Source: Halomonas sp. GT
GTDB taxonomy: Bacteria; Pseudomonadota; Gammaproteobacteria; Pseudomonadales; Halomonadaceae
Length of the DNA: 64,000 bases
Direction of reading: 5' to 3'
NCBI RefSeq assembly: GCF_002082565.1
Contig: NZ_CP020562.1
Coordinates: 3,906,001-3,970,000 of the forward strand
The position numbers and the translations under genes are program-made. Under the pieces are notes generated by a model. That model was not told where the DNA came from. It ran no database searches and saw only the letters and a list, made by a program, of their open reading frames with translations. Below are positions 39,425 through 47,730 of this stretch, piece by piece; position 1 is the stretch's first letter; every line of letters begins with the position of its first letter.

Positions 39425-40351
39425 ATGCCACAGCAGCAACGCGCTTCAACGCCTGAAATCACGTCACAAGCACTTGTGCAGCTTGGCCAGCGCTTTGGGA
39501 TTCACTACCGTATTGAAGACTCACCTAGTCCTCTTGGCCCGGTAGCATTAGGTCATGTTCACGATGTAAGTCTTTCGCAGGCTCTCCATCTAACGCTTTC
39601 TGATCTACAGGTGGAACGCACTTACACCTCTACTTCCTATCAGAGTGTGCCCTGGTTTATCAGCGTTATTTTGGAAGGCGAGATCAGTGCTCAACTAGGT
39701 GAGACGCCCTACCGATTAAAGGCAGGCGATGGGTTTTGTGCGCATTTTGATGCCCAGCACCCAATCATCGTTCGCCAGCCTGCCCAGCCACGTTTGCGCA
39801 CCGTCAACTTAGCGGTATTGGCGACGGCACCACTTGCGCTACCGATACCGCCACACAGCCCGCAGTTTCAAGTATGGCAGTTACCTACTGCACTACGGAA
39901 AACGCTTTGCACCACCATCGATCAACCGCCCACCGCTTGGCGTCAATCATTATTATGGCAAGGGCTGGCGCTGCAACTCCTGGGGCTTGGGCTACCGGAA
40001 CAGCGCCAGCAACAGCCTAAATCGCCCAAGCTTTCCCAGCGTGACCAACGCTGCATCACCGCGTTGCATCAGAAAATCGCGGAGCACCCCGAACAGCGTT
40101 ATCACCTGCAAACATTGGCCAAAGAAGCGGCCATGAGCCCCAGCAGCCTGCGTCAGAAATTTCACTCTTATTATGGCTGCTCAATTTTTGAACACCTGCG
40201 CGCTTCCCGACTGCAAAAAGCTTACCGCGATTTAGAAAAGGGCTTTAGTGTGCAACAGGCTGCCCATGCATGCGGCTATCGCCATGCCAGCAACTTTGCC
40301 ACGGCCTTCAAGCGCCAGTTTGGTATGACACCTCACAGCATGCAGAAGTAA
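39425..40351 (+). CDS. AraC-family regulator, PchR-like
   Basis: A 308-residue regulator. The C-terminal 100 residues form the two AraC helix-turn-helix motifs: HLQTLAKEAAMSPSSLRQKFHSYYGCSIFEHLRASRLQKAYRDL and HACGYRHASNFATAFKRQFGMTPHSM. The N-terminal domain is a cupin-like sensor (WFISVILEGEISAQLGETPYRLKAGDGF, residues 76-105). Such regulators (PchR, AlcR) activate siderophore receptors when the siderophore is present. Its position between a Fur box and a TonB receptor gene supports that role. The start ATG lacks a clear ribosome site. A long inverted repeat spans the stop codon. Confidence 0.87.
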   Translation: MPQQQRASTPEITSQALVQLGQRFGIHYRIEDSPSPLGPVALGHVHDVSLSQALHLTLSDLQVERTYTSTSYQSVPWFISVILEGEISAQLGETPYRLKAGDGFCAHFDAQHPIIVRQPAQPRLRTVNLAVLATAPLALPIPPHSPQFQVWQLPTALRKTLCTTIDQPPTAWRQSLLWQGLALQLLGLGLPEQRQQQPKSPKLSQRDQRCITALHQKIAEHPEQRYHLQTLAKEAAMSPSSLRQKFHSYYGCSIFEHLRASRLQKAYRDLEKGFSVQQAAHACGYRHASNFATAFKRQFGMTPHSMQK

Positions 40352-40377
40352 CCACCTTGGTGTTACTTCTGCATGCT
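40337..40377 (+). terminator. Long inverted repeat spanning the araC-family stop codon
   Basis: AGCATGCAGAAGTAAC (40337-40352) is exactly complementary to 40362-40377 with a nine-base loop. The left arm contains the last codons and TAA stop. There is no T run, so it may be a transcript-end or stability hairpin rather than an intrinsic terminator. Confidence 0.6.
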
Positions 40378-40497
40378 TAGCCACTGCTGGACGAACACCA
40401 GTTGCTGTCATCTATTACAACGAGTTCCCTCCTTCCGCGGCATTTGGCAGGACGCATAACTAGTTTGGCATTGCGCATACCTTTGAAGACTCTCAAA

Positions 40498-40516
40498 AAG
40501 TAATAATTCTCATTAC
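40498..40516 (+). promoter_or_regulatory. Fur-box-like site upstream of the TonB receptor
   Basis: AAGTAATAATTCTCATTAC is a near-palindromic AT-rich 19-mer resembling a Fur box, 34 bases before the receptor start, where it would cover the promoter. Confidence 0.65.
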
Positions 40517-40549
40517 TTATTTTGCTTCCTCGGCCTACAGGAACTCCTT

Positions 40550-42652
40550 ATGTCGTCACCACAACGCCGCTTTCTCCTGTCACCCCTTAGTAGTGCAATG
40601 CTGATAGCCTTTACCGCCACGCCGGCCTTTGCTCAGCAGGCTTCCGAGCTAGCAACCGTCACCGTGACTGCCCAGCAGGCGGCTACCAAAGTTACCACCC
40701 CTTTTATCGAAACACCTCAAAGCGTTTCTACCATCACTCGTGAACAAATGGATCACCGTGGGGTGAGCACCGTTCAGCGCGCCACTAACTACACTCCCGG
40801 CGTGTACAGCAATCAGGTCGGCGCTTCCAATCGTTTCGATTACCTAGTATTGCGCGGGTTTTCTGACGGCAGTTTGAGCAATACCTTCTTAGATGGCTTA
40901 AAGGTCATGGGTGATGCCAACTCCCATAGCAGTATGCGCATCGATCCGTGGTTCTTAGAGAGTATTGAAGTCGTTCGCGGGCCTGCCTCGGTGCTCTATG
41001 GTCGCGCGTCACCTGGCGGAGTGGTGGCGCTAAATAGCAAGCGCCCTGAATTTGAACAAGGCGGTGAGCTACGCTTTCGAGTAGGCAATAATAACCAGCG
41101 CAGTGCCGCTTTTGACCTCACTGGGCCAATTGGCGCAGAGCAGCGAGTGGCCTTTCGCCTGACCGGTATTGCCAGTACCGCCGACACCCAGTTTGGCCCC
41201 GCCGAAGAAGAGCGCTATGCCATTGCGCCCCGGCTAACCTGGGATATCACCGATGACACCAGCCTAACGGTCGAGGCTTACCTGCAAGATGAGCCAGAAG
41301 GCGGCTACCACTCTGGTGTGCCCTATGAAGGAGCGGTAGTACCCAGAAATGGCAAGAAGATCAGTAACAACTTTTTTGATGGCGAAGCCGACTATAACGC
41401 CTACGAGCGTACTCAGCGCATGGCTGGCTATACCCTGGAACATCGCTTTAATGACGACGTAACGGGCCGCCAGCTACTCCGTTATCTCAATTCCGATGTG
41501 GTGCTTAACCAAGTCTATGGCTATGGCTGGACGTCAGCTACCTCTGACGAATTAACTCGCTACTATTCTGTCAGCGATGAATCTTTAGAAGCCTGGACTA
41601 TCGACAACCAGCTTGAAGCTACCATCAGCAGCGGCTTTATGGACCACACCCTGCTTGCTGGGGTCGATTACCAACAGCGGGAAAATGACGTGTCATGGCC
41701 TTCTGGGTACTTTCCCCCCATCAATGCCTTTAATCCCAACTATGGTAGCGGCCCGATTGAATTTTACGCACCTACCCGTGAACGTCATGAGATCGACCAA
41801 ACGGGTGTTTATCTACAGGATCAAATCGCCGTCGATAACTGGCGCTTCACGCTAGGCGGCCGCTACGACTGGGTGAATATCGACAATACCAACCGCGATA
41901 GCGGTGACACCAGCTCACTTAGCGATACCCAGTTCAGTGGCCGCGCCGGTATGGTATATCTGTTCGATAACGGTGTAGCGCCCTATGCTAGCTATTCCAC
42001 CGCTTTCACGCCTACCAGTTTTGTAGATGAAAACGGCAACTTATTAGCGCCGATGGAAGGTGAGCAGTGGGAAGCTGGCCTAAAATTCCAGCCTAACGGC
42101 AGTGCTAGCCAATTCAGCGCGGCACTGTTCCATATCAGCCAAGAGAATGTCGCGACCAAAGAACAGCCCTCCGACCCTTATCGCGCGGTAGGTGAAATTG
42201 AATCACAGGGGGTGGAGTTAGAAGCACAAACCCAGCTAACGGATACCCTCTCGGTTCAGGCAGGCTATAGCTTCACCGACATCACCTACGCCAAAAGCGA
42301 TGATGGCAATCAGGGCAACAATGCGATCTATTCGCCGCGCCATCAAGTGCAGCTGTGGGGTCAATACGCCGTCAACGATGGCTGGCTGAACGGTGTGGAT
42401 GTCGGGGTTGGCGTGCGCCACTACGCGGATATTGCCGCCGATCGAGCCAACACTGAAACCGTCCCTGACTACACCCTGGTCGATGCCACCATTGGCTACG
42501 ACCTAAGCCAGCTCGGCGTTGAAGGGGTTGAGACACGCTTAAATGTAAACAACCTGCTGGATAAGGAGTACGTGGCTTCCTGCAACTCGCTGGAGTACTG
42601 CTACTTCGGCGCAGAACGAGGCGTTACCGCCAGCGTTCACTACCGTTTCTAA
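40550..42652 (+). CDS. TonB-dependent siderophore receptor (FhuA/FoxA-type)
   Basis: A 700-residue outer-membrane receptor. Signal peptide to about residue 28 (PAFA/QQ), TonB-box region ATVTVTAQ, plug domain with ETPQSVSTITREQMDHRG, RGFSDGSLSNTFLDGLK and VVRGPASVLYGRASPGGVVALNSKRP, then a 22-strand barrel ending in the terminal phenylalanine (SVHYRF). The plug motifs are those of hydroxamate-type siderophore receptors; a cysteine pair in the last loop (CNSLEYCYFG) is also typical. With the AraC regulator and FhuD-like protein it forms an iron-uptake block. The exact siderophore is not predictable. Confidence 0.93.
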   Translation: MSSPQRRFLLSPLSSAMLIAFTATPAFAQQASELATVTVTAQQAATKVTTPFIETPQSVSTITREQMDHRGVSTVQRATNYTPGVYSNQVGASNRFDYLVLRGFSDGSLSNTFLDGLKVMGDANSHSSMRIDPWFLESIEVVRGPASVLYGRASPGGVVALNSKRPEFEQGGELRFRVGNNNQRSAAFDLTGPIGAEQRVAFRLTGIASTADTQFGPAEEERYAIAPRLTWDITDDTSLTVEAYLQDEPEGGYHSGVPYEGAVVPRNGKKISNNFFDGEADYNAYERTQRMAGYTLEHRFNDDVTGRQLLRYLNSDVVLNQVYGYGWTSATSDELTRYYSVSDESLEAWTIDNQLEATISSGFMDHTLLAGVDYQQRENDVSWPSGYFPPINAFNPNYGSGPIEFYAPTRERHEIDQTGVYLQDQIAVDNWRFTLGGRYDWVNIDNTNRDSGDTSSLSDTQFSGRAGMVYLFDNGVAPYASYSTAFTPTSFVDENGNLLAPMEGEQWEAGLKFQPNGSASQFSAALFHISQENVATKEQPSDPYRAVGEIESQGVELEAQTQLTDTLSVQAGYSFTDITYAKSDDGNQGNNAIYSPRHQVQLWGQYAVNDGWLNGVDVGVGVRHYADIAADRANTETVPDYTLVDATIGYDLSQLGVEGVETRLNVNNLLDKEYVASCNSLEYCYFGAERGVTASVHYRF

Positions 42653-42697
42653 TCCATTGTTTCTAAAATACTGCTTCTAAAAACGTCAGCACCAGTG

Positions 42698-42728
42698 ATG
42701 CCCTGGTATAGCGCCTGGGCATTTTTTT
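42698..42728 (+). terminator. Terminator after the TonB receptor gene
   Basis: ATGCCC (42698-42703) pairs with GGGCAT (42717-42722), followed by a T run. Confidence 0.75.
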
Positions 42729-42762
42729 CCTCAAGCTTTTCCCGAAACCAATGTTTGCAAAC

Positions 42763-42781
42763 AATAAACATTATCGTTTAA
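42763..42781 (+). promoter_or_regulatory. Weak Fur-box-like site upstream of the FhuD-like gene
   Basis: AATAAACATTATCGTTTAA has the ATTATC core and partial dyad symmetry of a Fur site and lies 37 bases before the start. Confidence 0.4.
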
Positions 42782-42817
42782 ATATACGCCTTACTTCTTG
42801 GATGGCTTCTCACCACC

Positions 42818-43711
42818 ATGCGCCACCCCAGCTTGCTCTCTTTGCTCGTACGCGGCGGGCTCTTTGCCGTTTGCCTACTGACGTTTTCTACCGCCAAAGC
42901 ACAGTGGGCAACTATCGACTGGACCATTGCAGAAACCTTACTGGCGTTAGACGCCCCTGTCGGCAGTGTCGCTCAGCAGAGCGATTACCATGCATGGGTA
43001 GGCGAGCCTCGGATACCTGACAGTGCCACCGATATGGGGCTACGCACTCAGCCAAACCTGGAACTGCTAGCCCAAGTACCTCCAGAACAAATACTGCTAT
43101 CCCCCATGTTTGCCGGGTTAGCGCCTCGCCTGGAGCGGATTGCTCCTGTCAGCACCTTTTCGTTCTACTCACCGGGCACTGATACGTGGCAAGAGATGCA
43201 GGCACTAACGCGCCAGTTAGGGGAGCTAACCAACCGCAATACCCAGGCAGAAAAGCTGATCAACGAGACGCAAACCCTAATGGCCAAACTGCGCGACCAG
43301 GCCCCTGAAAGTGCGCCGCTGCTGATGGTGCAGTTTATGGACGCCCGCCATGTGCGAGTGTTTGGAGAAAGCAGCCTCTACAATGCTGTACTTAAGCAAC
43401 TAACACTGCCCAATGCGTGGGACCAACCCACCAACGCCTGGGGCTTTACACTGGTGGGGATTGAGGCCCTGGCACGCTACCCAGAGGCAACGTTAGTGAT
43501 TATCGAGCCGCTTCCCGCCGGTATCGAGGAACAGCTCGAAAGCAGCAGCCTATGGCAGCACTTACCCAGCGTTAAAAACGCTCAACTGCTACGCCTACCA
43601 CCCGTCTGGAGCTTCGGCGCACTGCCCTCTGCCCAGCGCTTTGCAAGAGAATTGTTCGCTGCACTCTCGCTAGACAGCCCAGCTCAAGCAACTGATCCAA
43701 CCGTTAACTAA
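42818..43711 (+). CDS. Iron-siderophore ABC transporter binding protein (FhuD-like)
   Basis: A 297-residue periplasmic protein with a signal peptide (cleavage near AKA, residue 28) and the class-III binding fold: TIAETLLALDAPVGSVAQ, DMGLRTQPNLELLAQVPPEQILLS, a rigid central helix, and the C-terminal lobe (ESSSLWQHLPSVKNAQLLRLP). It is close in layout to E. coli FhuD, which takes ferric hydroxamates. No permease (FhuB) or ATPase (FhuC) follows in the chromosome; comM comes next, so the partners must lie elsewhere. Start ATG at 42818 is preceded by no strong site; GGATGG is 15 bases upstream. Confidence 0.87.
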   Translation: MRHPSLLSLLVRGGLFAVCLLTFSTAKAQWATIDWTIAETLLALDAPVGSVAQQSDYHAWVGEPRIPDSATDMGLRTQPNLELLAQVPPEQILLSPMFAGLAPRLERIAPVSTFSFYSPGTDTWQEMQALTRQLGELTNRNTQAEKLINETQTLMAKLRDQAPESAPLLMVQFMDARHVRVFGESSLYNAVLKQLTLPNAWDQPTNAWGFTLVGIEALARYPEATLVIIEPLPAGIEEQLESSSLWQHLPSVKNAQLLRLPPVWSFGALPSAQRFARELFAALSLDSPAQATDPTVN

Positions 43712-43796
43712 GGTTACCTTTCCCGGCGCACGCTATTTTTAAACGTTCCAGATACCGTAGGGTTACGTCAGGAATCAAAACTAGCGAGGGAGCGCC

Positions 43797-44645
43797 ATGA
43801 CACTAGCCATTGTGGCCACACGCGCAGGCGTTGGGCTGGAAGCCCCCGCCGTGCATGTCGAGGTACATCTAGCCAACGGATTGCCGGGGCTGACGCTGGT
43901 GGGCCTGCCGGAAACCGCCGTCAAAGAGAGCCGTGAGCGGGTGCGCAGCGCCCTCATCAATGCCGGGTTTGATTTCCCCAACACCAAGCGCATTACCCTC
44001 AACCTTGCCCCCGCCGACCTACCTAAAGAGGGCGGTCGCTTTGATTTGCCGATTGCGCTTGGCATTCTGGCCGCCTCCGGCCAAATCCCAGTGGATGCGC
44101 TGGAAGGCATGGAGTGTGCCGGTGAGCTGGCGCTGGATGGCAAACTACGCGCCGTACCCGGCGTACTGCCTTTTGCTCTCGCCACACGACGCGTCAATAA
44201 AGCACTGATTATTCCCCGCGCCTGTGCCGATGAAGCTGCATTAGCGGGCGATTTGTCGGTGCTACCCGCCGACACCCTTTGGCAAGTGGTTGCTCATTTG
44301 CTGGGACAAGAGAAAATACCGCCCCACCAACTGTCTGCTTCGGTGAGGTCAACGGCCCCTGTTGCTGATTTAGCCGACGTGCGCGGCCAACAGCAGGCAC
44401 GCCGCGCCCTGGAAGTAGCGGCCGCTGGTGGCCATAACTTGTTATTAGCAGGGCCTCCTGGTACCGGTAAAACCATGCTCGCTAGCCGCTTACCGGGCAT
44501 TTTGCCGCCGCTTTCCGAAGACGATGCGCTGCAGGTGGCCGCGGTGCGTTCAGTATGCGGGCTTCCCTTGGAAGCAGACTGGGGCCAGCGCCCCTTTCGC
44601 CAGCCTCACCACAGCGCCAGCGCCGCCGCGTTAGTGGGTGGAGGC
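43797..44645 (+). pseudogene. comM: comM (YifB, Mg-chelatase-like AAA+), 5' part, interrupted by the transposon
   Basis: First 283 codons of ComM, a hexameric helicase that promotes branch migration during natural transformation. Visible: the N-terminal Lon-like domain (GLPGLTLVGLPETAVKESRERVRSAL) and the Walker A region LLLAGPPGTGKTMLASRLPGILPPL, then QPHHSASAAALVGGG. The gene is cut after GGC at 44643-44645 by the transposon. The frame runs 22 codons into the transposon's left end before a stop at 44712-44714. The missing part resumes at 63479. ComM function is presumably lost while the element is present. Upstream GAGGGAG site is good. Confidence 0.97.
44641..44645. repeat. Target-site duplication, left copy (GAGGC)
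   Basis: GAGGC immediately precedes the left terminal repeat; the same five bases follow the right terminal repeat at 63474-63478. Five-base duplications are the rule for Tn7-like elements. Confidence 0.96.
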
Positions 44646-44690
44646 TGTCATTTTCAACAATCGTTGCGACTAAACAATAATTACTGCGAC
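44646..44690 (+). repeat. Left end: terminal inverted repeat and two TnsB-site-like repeats
   Basis: The 25-bp terminal repeat (44646-44670) starts TGTCATTTTCA and ends TTGCGAC. Two 20-bp sites, 44651-44670 and 44671-44690, share the pattern CAATNNTTNCTGCGAC/ CAACAATCGTTGCGAC, ending GCGAC. They match repeats inside the right end in inverted orientation. Confidence 0.88.
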
Positions 44691-44693
44691 AAT

Positions 44694-44716
44694 CTCTATG
44701 TTGAGTTTACATAGAG
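44694..44716 (+). promoter_or_regulatory. Inverted repeat just upstream of the TnsE-like gene
   Basis: CTCTATGT and ACATAGAG form a perfect 8-bp dyad with a seven-base spacer. The right arm ends with GAG nine bases before the GTG start, so it could be an operator or a hairpin that hides the ribosome site. Confidence 0.5.
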
Positions 44717-44725
44717 CACGCCCTT

Positions 44726-46495
44726 GTGACCGTTTCTCTCAAACAATGCAGAACCTTTAGCTTTCAAGATGGCACCCTTAAAGACGAAACTGAGCGCTTG
44801 GTCGTTTGGTGGTACGGGCCTATCTTCAAAAATATCCGCTCACAAAGCGTCCCTAAAATTTATGTATTTTTAAGACCTATTGATCAGGAGAACAAATTAG
44901 GAGATGTGATTAAGCGAACGACGGTCTTAACGCATGTCGGGCTATTGAGAATCGGCTCCGTCTGGGAAAAGGGCGTGAGCAACTCCCGCATCGCATTTGA
45001 GGAGAAAACATTCCCTGTTTCGTTCTCTCCGGGCGGCTGGCGGATTGTCTCCTTAGACGACTTACACAAAGCAGGGCGCAGCCTCTATACCTCCTTTCAT
45101 GAGGCAAGCTATTTACCGCTGGACAGAAAACACAAATCGTACCTGATTGAATTTGACCTCCCAGGTGGCAAACATCTGCTCATCCCTTGCACCGAATTTT
45201 TTGCACGCGTTTACGGTCGATCATCTGAAATCAAGCGTGTGCTCGCCACTTACTGTTGGGAGGAGGTCAAAGAACGGCTTTATCGACCGCTTAATGCGCC
45301 CCCATCGCCAGGTACCTGGCCGGTCAGATTTACATATCGTGTTCATAGGCACGATGCGATTTTGCTCGCGCACATGCTGTACGACCCCTATGCCGAACAA
45401 GCTGCCAGAGATATTTATGCGCAGACTGAAGCCAGCTTCCCCCAAGATAAGATGCTTTTAAAAGTCACTCCATGGTTTCAAGGCAGCGGGGAAATCTCTG
45501 TTTCTGGCGTTCCAATTGATTGTGGCAACACATTCCTAGGCTTGCAGATATTAGGCTGTACGCAGCCCGATGGTGCCACGATCCACCGCGAAAGAGAGAA
45601 ATCAACGACAGTACCAGCCACCGATGGCGACGATGCCTCCTCTCAGTTCCCCTATCATCAGCTTCAAGACATCCCCGATGTCATTGACCTGACGGATGAT
45701 GACGAGCCCGACCACGGTTCTTCCTGGCTAGACCTTACTGAGGACGAATTCGTTATTTTAGGTAAGCCTCGCGCCGTCTTGGATAAACGATATACTCGAA
45801 AAAATGTGCCCGATACACGAGGCGTCCCCGTTCCGGGTGACGAAACCATTTTCTCCACTGGGGAGCCACATGGATCAGGAAAAGGGGTCGGACAGGCCTC
45901 TATTCATGCTCCTATTACACTGGAATCACAGGGCTTTCTACGTGATATGTGGAATGCGCTTCTCTATTTACAATCGGCCTATCCCGCAACGATTCGTGGC
46001 GTTAGCTGGTTTACCTTTGAAGACGGCTTTAGCACTTCTCCTGACCCTCGGTTGATCAGCCTCGAACCTTTCGAAATAGACGAGGAGGTGAAAACGACAG
46101 TCGCCAATTGGGTTTACATTGATACTCAGACCAAGGTACCTCGCGGGGTGCTCGTCATTAGGGTGCATTTGTTAGATCAAACACTCTATCTCATGGAGAT
46201 TCAACGACGCCCTCCAAAACCCAGAGCTGGCGGTAGCGAGGAGGCATCCAAGCCTCCTTCCTATAAAGGTTTGGTCTTCACGCTGAGCCACCAAGGCAGC
46301 TTCGAGCAGTGGTTACGCCAAGTGCTGTCTAACGTGCGGCACGTAGAAGGTGTTGTCCAAAAACTAGTTCGTCACTGCCCAGGATTCGCCGATACGTTCA
46401 AGCACCCTAAATCCAAAAAGGAACAGATACCCTGCGAAGCCTCTGTGTTAAATGCTTTTAGCAAGGTCAGTATTGGTCGCAGTGACTTAGCATAG
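44726..46495 (+). CDS. TnsE-like transposition protein (tentative)
   Basis: A 589-residue protein with no obvious membrane segment. By eye it follows the layout of Tn7 TnsE: an N-terminal VVWWYGPIFKN..IYVFLRP resembling VVHIGHLFRN..IFVWFNP, a segment LLIPCTEFFARVYGRSSEIKR resembling YHIPQLELARSLF, an acidic low-complexity middle (DVIDLTDDDEPD, LDLTEDEF) and a C-terminal domain with LYLMEIQRR and a late FEQWLRQVLSNVRHVEGVV helix comparable to the WRNDFEKIRRGVV region of TnsE. TnsE sends Tn7 to replicating mobile plasmids. It starts with GTG, has no good ribosome site, reads inward from the left end and lies opposite the other transposition genes. Homology is suggestive only; a cargo protein of unknown function is the alternative. 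Confidence 0.55.
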   Translation: MTVSLKQCRTFSFQDGTLKDETERLVVWWYGPIFKNIRSQSVPKIYVFLRPIDQENKLGDVIKRTTVLTHVGLLRIGSVWEKGVSNSRIAFEEKTFPVSFSPGGWRIVSLDDLHKAGRSLYTSFHEASYLPLDRKHKSYLIEFDLPGGKHLLIPCTEFFARVYGRSSEIKRVLATYCWEEVKERLYRPLNAPPSPGTWPVRFTYRVHRHDAILLAHMLYDPYAEQAARDIYAQTEASFPQDKMLLKVTPWFQGSGEISVSGVPIDCGNTFLGLQILGCTQPDGATIHREREKSTTVPATDGDDASSQFPYHQLQDIPDVIDLTDDDEPDHGSSWLDLTEDEFVILGKPRAVLDKRYTRKNVPDTRGVPVPGDETIFSTGEPHGSGKGVGQASIHAPITLESQGFLRDMWNALLYLQSAYPATIRGVSWFTFEDGFSTSPDPRLISLEPFEIDEEVKTTVANWVYIDTQTKVPRGVLVIRVHLLDQTLYLMEIQRRPPKPRAGGSEEASKPPSYKGLVFTLSHQGSFEQWLRQVLSNVRHVEGVVQKLVRHCPGFADTFKHPKSKKEQIPCEASVLNAFSKVSIGRSDLA

Positions 46496-46540
46496 GTACT
46501 ATTTGCCACCTTTATGAGTAGCGGTGTCTGTTTTGTCGGT

Positions 46541-46577
46541 AAGAGCAACCTGTACACCCCGTGTGCAGGTTGCTCTT
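46541..46577. terminator. Bidirectional terminator between the TnsE-like gene and the BASS gene
   Basis: AAGAGCAACCTGTACAC pairs with GTGTGCAGGTTGCTCTT (one G-T wobble) over a three-base loop, flanked by A and T residues. Confidence 0.85.
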
Positions 46578-46605
46578 CTGACGAAGAGCCGATACGGCCA
46601 TCCCT

Positions 46606-47526
46606 TCAGTGGCGGGCGAGGATCTTCGCTGCGATGGGCGAAGTGATCATTTGAATCACGGCAAAAAAAGCGGCTGGAATTGCGATCTCTGATGGCAAGC
46701 CAGAAGCAGCGACAAACGCTGCAGCGATGCTGAATTCCTTTTTACTGACCGTGAAAAGATAGGTAATCACCTCTTTGCGATCAGAAGTGAGTAACCGTGA
46801 GGACATACCTACCAGGTACCCAATCAAATTGAGGCACAGGGCCGCCCCCGCAATCACAAACGCATACCCACCATAGCCAATGATCGTGGCGGCATTCGGC
46901 CCGACCACAGCGAGTAGGATCAGCAGATACAAAATTGACCCTATCCCTGCATACGCTGAATCATGCCGTGCAAAGAAAGTCGAGAACTTTGTCCGCAAGC
47001 TGACCCCAATCACGGTAGGAACAAGCACAATCAGTGTTAATTCAAGAATAATTGAGCCCAGCGGTACGTCTAACTGGAGGCCAGTGAGCCATAAAAACAG
47101 GAAGGGAACAATAAACGGACATAACGCAGTGTTGACTGCGTTGAAAACAGCGGCAAGCGCCACATTGCCTTTCGCCATCAGTACCAAAAGAGGAGAAGAC
47201 ACATCTGTCGGCAGCGTGCCGAGCAAGGTTTGGCCAGCAGCCAGCGGGCCGCTTCCAAAAAATAGACGGCCCGTTAGCCACCCGGCAATCGACATAGGCC
47301 CATAGACCAGCCCCAATGCCAACAACTGCCGTGACGGCTTTCGGAACACGATGCGCACTGCATGCGCATCGAATGTGAGGCTGATAATCAACATCAGTAA
47401 TGCCAGTAATGGCCCAATCGCGAACTTAAGCATTATTCCGGTGGCCGGAAAGAGTAAGCCTCCCCCCGCGACGACGATTACAAACCAGACAAGGTGCGCC
47501 TCGACAAAATAAATGAATCTACCCAT
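46606..47526 (-). CDS. Bile acid:sodium symporter (BASS) family transporter
   Basis: A 306-residue protein with about nine or ten membrane helices. The family core is seen in GTLPTDVSSPLLVLMAKGNVALAAVFNAVNTALCPFIVP (residues 103-141) and the crossover helices; the C-terminal TVSKKEFSIAAAFVAASGLPSEIAIPAAFFAVIQMI matches the second half. It lacks the conserved cysteine segment of the arsenite exporter Acr3, so arsenic export is not supported. BASS members carry organic anions. It is divergent from the CDF gene. Its role in a metal island is unknown. Confidence 0.83.
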   Translation of the reverse strand: MGRFIYFVEAHLVWFVIVVAGGGLLFPATGIMLKFAIGPLLALLMLIISLTFDAHAVRIVFRKPSRQLLALGLVYGPMSIAGWLTGRLFFGSGPLAAGQTLLGTLPTDVSSPLLVLMAKGNVALAAVFNAVNTALCPFIVPFLFLWLTGLQLDVPLGSIILELTLIVLVPTVIGVSLRTKFSTFFARHDSAYAGIGSILYLLILLAVVGPNAATIIGYGGYAFVIAGAALCLNLIGYLVGMSSRLLTSDRKEVITYLFTVSKKEFSIAAAFVAASGLPSEIAIPAAFFAVIQMITSPIAAKILARH

Positions 47527-47666
47527 GGTGGATTGGACGTTACCGGTTGAAGTGGATTGAGCCCCGCACCTAAAACATGATCACCTTCGGCCCAGCACAC
47601 AAAGGCTCCTTGGTAGCTAGGGACGTGCTTCCCAATCCAGCGATGCAAATAGATAATGCTCAAGGG

Positions 47667-47697
47667 TTGAAGCTTTAGTTGCTAGAGGTTTTATAGT
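47667..47697 (+). promoter_or_regulatory. MerR-type promoter of the CDF exporter gene
   Basis: TTGAAG (47667-47672), a 19-bp spacer with TAGTTGCTA, and TATAGT (47692-47697). The long spacer is typical of promoters that MerR proteins twist into activity. The core is shared with the ATPase promoter at 51829. Confidence 0.8.
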
Positions 47698-47730
47698 ACC
47701 AAGAACAGATAATTCGAGAGAGGGTAACAG

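Noticed and set aside
46606..47526. Arsenite exporter Acr3
   Set aside because: The fold is BASS, but the conserved cysteine-containing segment of Acr3 is absent and no ars genes are near.
47478..47663. Small minus-strand ORF between the BASS and CDF genes
   Set aside because: Overlaps the BASS start and the CDF promoter, composition is not protein-like and there is no family match by eye.
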